Source: 2-02-FULL-66-14 sp037443705 (GTDB lineage Bacteria > Pseudomonadota > Gammaproteobacteria > Burkholderiales > SG8-39). From it: a DNA stretch of 64,000 nt. A program made the position numbers and the translations under genes. The notes under the pieces were generated by a model that was given only the letters and a program-made list of their open reading frames with translations, did no database searches and was not told where the DNA came from. The DNA lies in the NCBI GenBank assembly GCA_037443705.1, contig JBBINV010000011.1, positions 4,233 through 68,232 of the forward strand, given 5' to 3'. Positions 54,876 through 62,852 of the stretch are shown piece after piece. Position 1 is the stretch's first letter, and every line of letters starts with the position of its first letter.

Positions 54876-55807
54876 GTCGAGCCTGCCTCGCCCGCTACGG
54901 CCTTCTCCACAAGCGCGCGCGAAAGCCTGGGTGCGACGAGCTCGATGAAGTCATAGGCATAGCGCCGCAGGTACGCGCCGCGCTTCACGCCGAGGCGCGC
55001 CGTAGAGGAGGGAAACAGGTGCGCGGCGTCGATCGCCTTGAGCGGGCGGTCGCGGCGCGCGTCGAACGCCATCGCCGCGAGGATTCCGACCCCGAGCCCC
55101 AGCCCCACGTAGGTCTTGATCACGTCGGCATCGAACGCCGTGAGCGCAATGCGCGGCGAAAGCCCCCGTTGCTCGAACGCGCGGCTGACGAGCGAGCGGT
55201 TGGCGTAGGCGTAGTCGTAGGTGACGATCGGGTACTGCGCGATCGCCTCGAGCGTGAGCGGCCGCGCGCCAAGCAGCGGGTGCTTCGGGGGTACCACCAC
55301 GCAGCGGTTCCACTGGTAGCAGGGCAGGGCGGCAAGACGCGCGTCCTCGGCGATGCGCTCGGTCGCGAGGCAAAGATCCGCCTCGCCCGCGGCCACCTGG
55401 TCGCAGATCTGCGCCGGGTTCCCCTGGTGGATCACGAGGTACACGTCCGGGTAGCGCCGCTTGAACGCCGCCACCGGCGCGGGCAACGCGTAGCGCGCCT
55501 GCGTATGGGTGGTCGCGATCGTCAGCGTGCCGCGGTCGCGGCTCGCGTAGTCCTCGCCCGCGCGCTTGAGGCTCGCCGCTTCCGCGAGCATGCGCTCGGC
55601 GATCGCGAGCACCGCGCGCCCGGGCTCGGTGAGCGTCGTGAGGCGCTTGCCGCTGCGCACGAAGATTCTCACGCCGAGCTCGTCCTCGAGCTGGCGGATC
55701 GCCTTGCTCACGCCGGGCTGCGAGGTATGCAGCGCCTCGGCCGCCGCCGAGACGTTCAGGCCGCGGCGGGCGATCTCGCACAGGAAGCGGAGTTGCCGGA
55801 GAGTCAT
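54863..55807 (-). CDS. CysB-type LysR regulator
   Basis: A 314-residue LysR regulator. Residues 1-60 form the winged helix (LRFLCEIARRGLNVSAAAEALHTSQPGVSKAIRQ), and the effector domain has TTHTQARYALP, VIHQGNPAQICDQV and YDYAYANRSLV, typical of CysB/Cbl, which respond to acetylserine, sulfate or APS. It is divergent from the cysI operon, so it most likely controls sulfur assimilation. Confidence 0.92.
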   Translation of the reverse strand: MTLRQLRFLCEIARRGLNVSAAAEALHTSQPGVSKAIRQLEDELGVRIFVRSGKRLTTLTEPGRAVLAIAERMLAEAASLKRAGEDYASRDRGTLTIATTHTQARYALPAPVAAFKRRYPDVYLVIHQGNPAQICDQVAAGEADLCLATERIAEDARLAALPCYQWNRCVVVPPKHPLLGARPLTLEAIAQYPIVTYDYAYANRSLVSRAFEQRGLSPRIALTAFDADVIKTYVGLGLGVGILAAMAFDARRDRPLKAIDAAHLFPSSTARLGVKRGAYLRRYAYDFIELVAPRLSRALVEKAVAGEAGSTYEL

Positions 55808-55877
55808 AACCACAGAGCATATAAATGTAACACATCAGTATTTTGAAGGAATAAGACCGGTCGCTACCATCGGCGGC

Positions 55878-57557
55878 ATGTATCGCTACGGCGGAATCGA
55901 CCAGCGCGTGGTGGACGAGCGGGTGGCGCAGTTCCGCGGCCAGACCCGGCGCTACCTCGAAGGCAAGCTCTCCGAGGAGGAGTTCAGGGCGCTGCGCCTG
56001 CGCAACGGCCTGTACCTCCAGAAGCACGCGCCGATGCTGCGCGTCGCGATCCCCTACGGGATGCTCTGCGCGCGGCAGCTCCGGATGCTCGCGCACATCG
56101 CGCGTACCTACGACAGGGGCTACGGGCACTTCTCGACGCGCCAGAACATCCAGTTCAACGGGCCGCGCCTGGAGGAAGTCCCCGAGATCCTCGCCGAACT
56201 CGCGACGGTGCAGATGCACGCGATCCAGACCTCCGGCAACTGCGTGCGGAACATCACCACCGACCATTTCGCCGGCATCGCACCCGACGAGGTGGTCAAT
56301 CCGCTCGTGTGGTGCGAGATCCTGCGCCAGTGGTCGACCCTCCATCCCGAGTTCTCGTACCTGCCGCGCAAGTTCAAGATCGCGATCTCCGGCAGCTCCG
56401 CGGACCGTGCCGCGACTGCCGTGCACGACATCGGGCTTCTCGCCCTGAAGAACGAAGGCGGGGAAACCGGTTTCCGGGTCCGGGTCGGCGGGGGTCTCGG
56501 CCGGGCGCCGATCGTCGGCCAGGTGATCCGCGAGTTCCTGCCCTGGCGGCATTTGCTCACGTACGTCGAGGCTATCCTGCGTGTCTACAACCGCTTCGGG
56601 CGCCGCGACAACATCCACAAGGCGCGGATCAAGATCCTCGTGAAGGAGATGGGCGTGAATGCGTTCCGCGACGCGGTCGAGGCGGAGTGGGCGAACCTCA
56701 GGGACCGCGAAGGAACGCTCTCCGGGGAGGACGTGCAACGGATCGAGAACCGGTTTTCGCGCCCTGACTACAAGGCGATTCGGGACGAGAGTCTTCTCGA
56801 AATCCAACCCGTTCCCGCCGCCTGGCTGAAGCGGAATGTCCATCCGCACCGCGTGCCGGGGTATGCCGCGGTGACGCTCTCGCTCAAGAAGACCGGTGTC
56901 CCGCCGGGCGATCTCACGGCCGAACAGATGGACGCCGTGGCGATTCTGGCCGAGCGCTTCAGTTTCGGCGAATTGCGCGTCACGCACGAGCAGAATCTCG
57001 TGCTTGCGGACGTGCGCCGGAGCGATCTGCCCGCGCTGTGGCGCGAAGCGAAGCGGCTCGGTCTGGCCACCCCCAACGTAGGGCTCCTGACCAACGTCAT
57101 TGCCTGCCCCGGGGGCGATTTCTGCTCGCTCGCAAACGCGCGCTCGATCCCGATCGCCGAAGGCATCCAGAGGCGCTTCGACGACCTGGACCACGTATTC
57201 GACATCGGCGAGCTCGACCTGAACATCTCGGGCTGCATGAACGCCTGCGGCCACCATCACGTGGGGCACATCGGCATCCTCGGCGTGGATAAGAACGGCG
57301 AGGAGTGGTACCAGGTCACCGTCGGCGGCGATCAGCGCGGGAGAATCGGGTCGATCATCGGCCCGTCCTTCGCCGCCGCGGACGTTCCCGATGTGATCGA
57401 GCGTCTGCTCGCGGTCTATCTCGAGCGTCGCGACTCGGAGGCCGAGCGCTTCGTCGACGTCGTGCAGCGAATCGGCGTCGAGCCGTTCAAGGAAAGGGTC
57501 TATGGCAACGTTGCTGATGCACGCACGCGTCGCGGCCGACAGCTGGCAGCTGCTTGA
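55878..57557 (+). CDS. cysI: Sulfite reductase hemoprotein (CysI, nitrite/sulfite reductase family)
   Basis: A 559-residue siroheme/[4Fe-4S] reductase. Siroheme and cluster cysteines lie in ACPGGDFCSLANARS and SGCMNACGHHH; RQNIQFNG and TSGNCVRNITTDHFAG are substrate and siroheme regions. It reduces sulfite to sulfide. The usual CysJ flavoprotein is absent; a ferredoxin or the adjacent DUF934 protein may take its place. The last 56 bases overlap the DUF934 gene. Confidence 0.93.
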   Translation: MYRYGGIDQRVVDERVAQFRGQTRRYLEGKLSEEEFRALRLRNGLYLQKHAPMLRVAIPYGMLCARQLRMLAHIARTYDRGYGHFSTRQNIQFNGPRLEEVPEILAELATVQMHAIQTSGNCVRNITTDHFAGIAPDEVVNPLVWCEILRQWSTLHPEFSYLPRKFKIAISGSSADRAATAVHDIGLLALKNEGGETGFRVRVGGGLGRAPIVGQVIREFLPWRHLLTYVEAILRVYNRFGRRDNIHKARIKILVKEMGVNAFRDAVEAEWANLRDREGTLSGEDVQRIENRFSRPDYKAIRDESLLEIQPVPAAWLKRNVHPHRVPGYAAVTLSLKKTGVPPGDLTAEQMDAVAILAERFSFGELRVTHEQNLVLADVRRSDLPALWREAKRLGLATPNVGLLTNVIACPGGDFCSLANARSIPIAEGIQRRFDDLDHVFDIGELDLNISGCMNACGHHHVGHIGILGVDKNGEEWYQVTVGGDQRGRIGSIIGPSFAAADVPDVIERLLAVYLERRDSEAERFVDVVQRIGVEPFKERVYGNVADARTRRGRQLAAA

Positions 57558-58005
57558 GGGCGGCGCCGGGCGCTGGGTGGCGCCAGGCGAAGACGGCCTG
57601 GTGCCGGATTTCCCGGAGGACGCGGATCTGCTCGTGCCGCTCGCCGTCTTTCGCGCCCGGAAAGCCGAGCTCCTGGAGCGGCGCGGGCGCACCGGCGTGC
57701 TGCTCGAGCCGCACGAGGACCCGGCAATGCTCGCGCCGGATCTGGGGCGACTCGCGCTCGTCGCGCTGCGCTTTCCGAAGTTCTCCGACGGGCGCCCGTA
57801 CTCGAGCGCGCGGCTGCTTCGAAGCCGCTACGGCTATCGCGGCGAGCTGCGCGCGGTCGGCGACGTTCTGCGCGACCACCTGCTCTTCATGCATCGCTGC
57901 GGCTTCGATGCGATGGCGCTTCGCGCCGACCAGGATCCGGAAGACGCGCTCGCGGCGCTCGCCGAGCTGCCGCTCCGGTACGAAACCGGCGCCAGGGCGG
58001 CATGA
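57502..58005 (+). CDS. DUF934 family protein (sulfite-reduction associated)
   Basis: A 167-residue DUF934 protein. It has the signature ALRFPKFSDGRPYSSARLLRSRYGY and ends in a hydrophilic helix. It nearly always lies after cysI in such operons and is thought to assist sulfite reduction, but its biochemistry is not settled. ATG 57502 lies inside cysI; it overlaps cysH by four bases. Confidence 0.9.
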   Translation: MATLLMHARVAADSWQLLEGGAGRWVAPGEDGLVPDFPEDADLLVPLAVFRARKAELLERRGRTGVLLEPHEDPAMLAPDLGRLALVALRFPKFSDGRPYSSARLLRSRYGYRGELRAVGDVLRDHLLFMHRCGFDAMALRADQDPEDALAALAELPLRYETGARAA

Positions 58006-58682
58006 GCCGGGCGCAAGCCGCACTCGATCTGCTCGGGCGCATCGCACGGGAGCACCCTCCGGCCGCGCTCGCCTCGAGCCTCGGGGCCGAGGACATGGTG
58101 CTCACGGACCTCATCGCGCGCGAGCACCTGCCGATCGAGATCTTCACGCTCGACACCGGGCGCCTGCACGGAGACACGCTGGCTCTGATCGAACGGGCAG
58201 AGCGCCGTTACGGACTGGAGATAAAGGTTTTTCGTCCGCAGACCGGGGCGGTCGCGCGATTCGTTGCGAGCCACGGACCCGATGCCTTCTACCGGGGCGT
58301 TGCGCTTCGACAGCGCTGCTGCGAGATCCGCAAGCTCGAGCCGCTGTCGCGCGCGCTCGCCGGAAAAGGCGCCTGGATCACGGGCCTTCGGCGCGAGCAG
58401 TCGGCGGACCGCGCCGGGATCGCGCTCGAAGAGTTCGATTCGGCCCACGGCATCCCCAAATTCAATCCGCTCGCGCACTGGGGCGAGAAGGACGTCTGGG
58501 ACTACCTGCGCGCGCACGCGGTGCCCCGCAACCCGCTCCACGACCAGGGCTACCGCTCGATCGGCTGCGCGCCCTGCACCCGGCCCGTGCTCCCGACGGA
58601 GGACCCGCGGAGCGGCCGCTGGTGGTGGGAGCGCGCCGGTGCACGCGAATGCGGCATCCATCCGCATGACGCACGAGCGTAG
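58002..58682 (+). CDS. cysH: Adenylylsulfate (APS) reductase CysH
   Basis: A 226-residue thioredoxin-dependent reductase. Two cysteine pairs, Cys106-Cys107 (RCCEIRK) and Cys189/Cys192 (GCAPCTR), hold the [4Fe-4S] cluster that marks APS rather than PAPS reductases. The catalytic Cys217 is in ECGIH. This matches the absence of an APS kinase. It overlaps cysD by 17 bases. Confidence 0.94.
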   Translation: MSRAQAALDLLGRIAREHPPAALASSLGAEDMVLTDLIAREHLPIEIFTLDTGRLHGDTLALIERAERRYGLEIKVFRPQTGAVARFVASHGPDAFYRGVALRQRCCEIRKLEPLSRALAGKGAWITGLRREQSADRAGIALEEFDSAHGIPKFNPLAHWGEKDVWDYLRAHAVPRNPLHDQGYRSIGCAPCTRPVLPTEDPRSGRWWWERAGARECGIHPHDARA

Positions 58683-59550
58683 CCATCTCGACTGGCTCGA
58701 ATCCGAGGCCATCTTCATCCTGCGCGAGGTTGCGGGCGAGTGCTCGAGCCCGGTGCTCCTTTTCTCGGGCGGCAAGGATTCGGCCGTGCTGCTGCGCCTG
58801 GCGGAGAAGGCGTTCCGCCCGGCGCGCTTTCCTTTCCCGCTCCTTCACGTGGACACCGGCGACAATTTTCCCGAGGTTATCGCGTTCCGCGATGCGCGCG
58901 TGGCGGAGCTGGGCGAGACGCTCATCGTGCGATCGGTAGATGACTCGATTCGCCGTGGAACCGTGAGACTGCGCTCTGGAGACAGGAGCCGCAATGCGGC
59001 GCAGTCGGTGACGCTGCTCGAGGCGATCGCGGAATTCGGCTTCGACGCCGCGATCGGCGGGGCGCGACGCGACGAGGAAAGGGCGCGCGCCAAGGAGCGG
59101 ATCTTCTCGTTCCGCGATTCGTTCGGCCAGTGGGACCCGCGTAACCAGCGCCCCGAGCTCTGGGACCTGTACAACGCGCGCGTAGCTCCCGGCGAGCACG
59201 TGCGCGTATTCCCGATCTCCAACTGGACCGAGCTCGACGTCTGGCAGTACATCGCGCGCGAGCGGCTCGCCGTGCCTTCGATCTATTTTGCGCATCGCAG
59301 AAGGGTGGTTCGAAAGAAGGAGCTTCTCGTTCTCGCGTTGAACGGCGAACCGTCGGAGGAGCTGTCGGTCCGCTTTCGCACCGTCGGCGACATCCGCTGC
59401 ACCTGCCCGGTCGAGTCGGCTGCCCTTGACGTCGATGCGATCATCGAGGAAACGATGCGGGCGACATGGACCGAGCGTGGCGCCACGCGCATGGACGACC
59501 GTGCGTCCGAGGCCTCGATGGAGCGGCGCAAGCGTGAGGGATATTTCTAG
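58666..59550 (+). CDS. cysD: Sulfate adenylyltransferase subunit CysD
   Basis: A 294-residue ATP sulfurylase catalytic subunit. The PP-loop SGGKDSAVLLRLA, HVDTGDNFPE and GARRDEERARAKER are clear, as is FPISNWTELDVWQYI. With CysN it makes APS from sulfate and ATP. ATG 58666 starts inside cysH. Confidence 0.95.
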   Translation: MTHERSHLDWLESEAIFILREVAGECSSPVLLFSGGKDSAVLLRLAEKAFRPARFPFPLLHVDTGDNFPEVIAFRDARVAELGETLIVRSVDDSIRRGTVRLRSGDRSRNAAQSVTLLEAIAEFGFDAAIGGARRDEERARAKERIFSFRDSFGQWDPRNQRPELWDLYNARVAPGEHVRVFPISNWTELDVWQYIARERLAVPSIYFAHRRRVVRKKELLVLALNGEPSEELSVRFRTVGDIRCTCPVESAALDVDAIIEETMRATWTERGATRMDDRASEASMERRKREGYF

Positions 59551-59552
59551 AG

Positions 59553-60773
59553 ATGCTGCGCTTCATCACCGCGGGGAGCGTGGACGACGGCAAGAGCACG
59601 CTGATCGGCCGGCTGCTGCACGATTCGCGCGCCGTGCTCGCCGACCAGCTCGCGTCGCTCGCGCAGGCATCGAGCCGGCGCGGGTGCGACGGGATCGACC
59701 TTTCGCTCCTCACCGACGGGCTGGAGGCCGAGCGCGAGCAGGGCATCACGATCGACGTCGCCTACCGCTATTTCGCCACCGCGCGCCGCAAGTTCATCAT
59801 CGCCGACACTCCGGGGCACGAGCAGTACACGCGCAACATGGCGACCGGGGCCTCGACCGCGGACGCCGCGGTGATCCTCGCTGACGCTGCAAAAGGCCTT
59901 CTGCCGCAGGGGCGCCGGCACCTCTGCCTCGCGCACCTGTTCGGAATCCGGCATCTCGTGGTGGCGGTCAACAAGATGGACCTCGTGGGCTATCGCCAGG
60001 ATGCGTTCGATCAGGTTCGATCCCGGTTCGAGGAATTCGGCGCGAAGCTGGCGATTTCCGATCTGCGGTTCGTCCCTGTGTCGGCTCTGCGGGGCGACAT
60101 GGTGGTCGATCGAGGGGAGGCAATGCAGTGGTACGAGGGGCCGACGCTCCTCGAGCTGCTCGAGTCGATCGAGCCGGAAAGGGATGCCGTGCATCGGCCG
60201 TTGCGCTTTCCGGTGCAGCTCGTGCAGCGCGCGAACGGCCGCCGCGCGTACCTCGGGCGCGTCGCCTCGGGCACGGTGCGCACGGACGCGGAGCTCCTTG
60301 TCTTTCCGCCCGGCCGCAGCACTTCGGTGAAAGCGATCCGGACCCACGACGGCGAGCGGGGCCTGGCGATGGCCGGCGAATCGGTAGCGCTCGAGCTCGC
60401 CGGCGAGCTCGACGTGGCGCGCGGCGCCCTGCTTGCGTCCGCGGTGCAGCCGCCGCGCGGCGCCGCCAGGCTCGGGGCGAAGCTCGTGTGGTTCGCCAGC
60501 GAGCCGCTCGAGCGGCGCCGCAGGTACGTCCTCAGGCACACGACTCGCACGGTCAAGGCGCGCGTCGCCTCGGTGGATCACGTCCTCGACATCCACACGC
60601 TTGAAAAGGAAGCCGGGAAAGACCGCGTGCGAACGAACGACATCGCGCACGCGGAGCTCGCGCTCCAGCAGCCGGTCTACTTCGATCCCTACCGCGAGAA
60701 CCGACCTACGGGCGCGTTCATCCTCGTGGACGAAGCGACGCACCAGACGGTCGCCGCCGGAATGATCGAATGA
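59553..60773 (+). CDS. cysN: Sulfate adenylyltransferase GTPase subunit CysN
   Basis: A 406-residue GTPase, EF-Tu-like. G1 is GSVDDGKST, G3 DTPGHEQYTRNM, G4 NKMDLV. Domains II and III follow, and no C-terminal APS kinase (CysC) is fused, which agrees with the APS-reductase route. Two bases after cysD. The last 56 bases overlap the convergent dsbB gene. Confidence 0.95.
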   Translation: MLRFITAGSVDDGKSTLIGRLLHDSRAVLADQLASLAQASSRRGCDGIDLSLLTDGLEAEREQGITIDVAYRYFATARRKFIIADTPGHEQYTRNMATGASTADAAVILADAAKGLLPQGRRHLCLAHLFGIRHLVVAVNKMDLVGYRQDAFDQVRSRFEEFGAKLAISDLRFVPVSALRGDMVVDRGEAMQWYEGPTLLELLESIEPERDAVHRPLRFPVQLVQRANGRRAYLGRVASGTVRTDAELLVFPPGRSTSVKAIRTHDGERGLAMAGESVALELAGELDVARGALLASAVQPPRGAARLGAKLVWFASEPLERRRRYVLRHTTRTVKARVASVDHVLDIHTLEKEAGKDRVRTNDIAHAELALQQPVYFDPYRENRPTGAFILVDEATHQTVAAGMIE

Positions 60774-61233
60774 GGACGGCCGCGCCGAGCGCGGCCAGCA
60801 GGGCGAACCAGGCGAGCGACCACTCGGCGATCGACAGCCCGAGGAAGGTCCACTTCACCTCGGCGCACTGGCCTGAACCCGTGAAGAGCTTCTCGATCGT
60901 GCGCGCAATCGGCAGGTTCTCGAGCATGAAGAAGAGATCCGGCCCGCACGCCGGGACTTTCTCCGGCGGCAGGTGCTGCAGCCACACCTGGCGCGCCGCC
61001 ACGCCGAAGCCGCCGAGGGCGAGAACGGTCGACGCAAGGGAATAAGCGGCCGGGGCGGCGCCATGGAACGCCCCCGCGGCGAATAAGATTCCCACGCCGT
61101 AATAAAAGCCGCGCTGGACGAGGCACAGCGGGCAGGGCTCCTGGCCCTGGAAGTACTGCAGGTAATAGCCCGTGGCGAGCAGCGTCGCGCAGGCGATCGC
61201 TCCCGAGAAGAAAAGGCTCCGGTTCCCTGTCAC
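60718..61233 (-). CDS. dsbB: Disulfide bond formation protein DsbB
   Basis: A 171-residue four-helix quinone reductase that reoxidises DsbA. The first cysteine pair is Cys34/Cys37 (CPLC) and the second Cys96 and Cys123 in the second periplasmic loop (PACGPDL, GQCAEV). GTG 61233 overlaps the FAH gene stop (GTGA), an unusual partner, and the tail is antisense to cysN. Confidence 0.92.
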   Translation of the reverse strand: MTGNRSLFFSGAIACATLLATGYYLQYFQGQEPCPLCLVQRGFYYGVGILFAAGAFHGAAPAAYSLASTVLALGGFGVAARQVWLQHLPPEKVPACGPDLFFMLENLPIARTIEKLFTGSGQCAEVKWTFLGLSIAEWSLAWFALLAALGAAVLIRSFRRRPSGASLRPRG

Positions 61234-62210
61234 TTCGATGCCGCGACCGATTGATCGATCGCGCCGAATATCGAGGCCCCGCGCGCGTCGCGCATCTCGA
61301 TTCGCACGCGGTCGCCGGGCTTGAGGTAGGGCGTCGTCGCCTTGCCGCCACCCAGGATTTCCTCGGCGCGCCGCTCGAAGAGGCACCCCGCGCCCTTCGC
61401 GCGGTCGCGGTTCGAGATCGTGCCCGAGCCTACGATCGTGCCGGCGGCGAGCGGCCGGGTCTTCGCGGCGTGCGCCACCAGGCGCGGGAAGTCGAACTGC
61501 ATGTCGATTCCGGCATCGGGCTCGCCGAGAAGTTCCCCGTTGACCCACGCGCGCACCGTCCCGCGCACGCGCTTTCCGTCCCACGCTTGCCCCAGCTCCT
61601 CGGGCGTTACCGCCACCGGCCCGAAGGACGAGGGGGGCTTGCTGTGGAAGAACCCGAAGCCACGCGCAAGCTCGGCCGGCACCAGCTCGCGCAGACTGAC
61701 GTCGTTCATCAGCAGGAAGAGCACGATGTGCTTCCCCGCCTCGTCCTTGTGCGCTCCCATTGGCACATCGTCCGTGATCACGGCGAGTTCCATCTCGAGA
61801 TCGATCCCGTTCCCCGGGTCGGCGACGATGTCGTCGGCGGGCCCGAGGAGCGGCGCCGAGCATCCCTGGTACATGAGCGGCTCGCGCCTGGCATCCGCCG
61901 GCAGCGCGAGCTTCTGCGACTTGAGGATCAGCTCCGCGTGCGCCAGGTAGCTCGAGCCGTCGGCGAACTGCGTCGCACGCGGCAGCGGCGCCATCGCGGC
62001 GGCCGGGTCGAAGTCGAAGGCATTGCGTGCCTGACCGGCCTCAAGGGCGGAAAAAAGGTCCTTCAGCTGGGGTTCGAGGTAGCTCCAATCGTCGAGCGCA
62101 GCCTGGAGCGTCGGCGCGATGGCATCGGCCTTCACCGCGCGCTTCAGGTCGCGCGACACGACGAGGAGCGTGCCGTCCCGTGTGCCGTCTTTCAGGGTGG
62201 CGAGTTTCAT
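61230..62210 (-). CDS. Fumarylacetoacetate hydrolase (FAH) family protein
   Basis: A 326-residue FAH-family enzyme. Metal-binding and catalytic parts are DLEMELAVITDDVP, FFHSKPPSSFGP, DMQFDFPRLVAHA and GTIVGSGTISNRD. It may cleave fumarylacetoacetate (tyrosine breakdown) or a similar diketone; no tyrosine genes are adjacent. ATG 62210 directly follows hairpin C and has no ribosome-binding site in the T-run before it. Confidence 0.88.
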   Translation of the reverse strand: MKLATLKDGTRDGTLLVVSRDLKRAVKADAIAPTLQAALDDWSYLEPQLKDLFSALEAGQARNAFDFDPAAAMAPLPRATQFADGSSYLAHAELILKSQKLALPADARREPLMYQGCSAPLLGPADDIVADPGNGIDLEMELAVITDDVPMGAHKDEAGKHIVLFLLMNDVSLRELVPAELARGFGFFHSKPPSSFGPVAVTPEELGQAWDGKRVRGTVRAWVNGELLGEPDAGIDMQFDFPRLVAHAAKTRPLAAGTIVGSGTISNRDRAKGAGCLFERRAEEILGGGKATTPYLKPGDRVRIEMRDARGASIFGAIDQSVAASK

Positions 62211-62212
62211 CG

Positions 62213-62263
62213 AAAAAAAACCGGGACAGACCCGGTTTTCGCCGGGTCTGTCCGGATTTTTCG
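62213..62263. repeat. GGGWCAG hairpin, copy C (before the FAH gene)
   Basis: Arms 62221-62235 and 62242-62255 carry CCGGGACAGACCCGG, with one base lost in the second arm and the loop reduced to six bases. Outer A and T runs (eight and five) remain. It looks like a decayed copy of A/B. It fills the gap between the TetR stop and the FAH start. Confidence 0.85.
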
Positions 62264-62264
62264 A

Positions 62265-62852
62265 TTATCGCAGAAACAGGCGCGCGGCTTCGTCGGCGAT
62301 CTGGTCGAGCGAGGCGCGGCCGCGCGCGCGGTACCAGGTCGCGCTCCAATTGAGCGCGCCGAGCACGAACAGGCGCGCGAGATGCGCATCCCCATCGATG
62401 CGGCCGGCGCGCGCGAGCTCGTCGATCATCCTCTGCCAGAGCGCGTCGTAGCGGTCCTTGATCGCGAGCACGCGCCGGCGGCTGGCGGGGGTGAGCGAGC
62501 GCCAGTCGTAGAGCAGCACCGGAATGAAGTCGGCGTCCTCGCCGAGGATCGTGTCGAGCTGCGCGCGGATCAGCCGCCGGAACTTGTCCTCGGGCGCGAG
62601 CGGCGCGGCGAGCACCGCCTCCGAGCGCCTGAGCCCCTCGGCCAGGCCCTGCTCCATCACCGCGACCAGCATCTCCTGCTTGCTGCGGAAGTGGTAGAAC
62701 GGACTCCCGGAATGCATCCCGGCGGCGGCCGAGATGTCGCGGATCGTGGTGCCGTCGAAGCCCTTCTCGCGAAACAGACGCGCGCACACGCGCAGCAGGG
62801 CTTCGCGACGGTTGCCGTTGCTAGGCCGGCAACGCGCGCGCGATGAGGGCAT
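62265..62852 (-). CDS. TetR family regulator
   Basis: A 195-residue TetR regulator. The helix-turn-helix is FDGTTIRDISAAAGMHSGSPFYHFRSKQ-like (about residues 34-62); the C-terminal ligand domain is typical of FadR/AcrR-like fatty-acid regulators. ATG 62852 was chosen since it is the nearest standard start; it overlaps the acyl-CoA dehydrogenase gene by 32 bases. It probably controls its own operon with the dehydrogenase. Confidence 0.88.
   Translation of the reverse strand: MPSSRARCRPSNGNRREALLRVCARLFREKGFDGTTIRDISAAAGMHSGSPFYHFRSKQEMLVAVMEQGLAEGLRRSEAVLAAPLAPEDKFRRLIRAQLDTILGEDADFIPVLLYDWRSLTPASRRRVLAIKDRYDALWQRMIDELARAGRIDGDAHLARLFVLGALNWSATWYRARGRASLDQIADEAARLFLR

Noticed and set aside
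57502..57557. Frameshift at the cysI end because of the 56-base overlap
   Set aside because: Both the cysI end and the DUF934 start read as normal protein with all motifs in place, so a true overlap is more likely.
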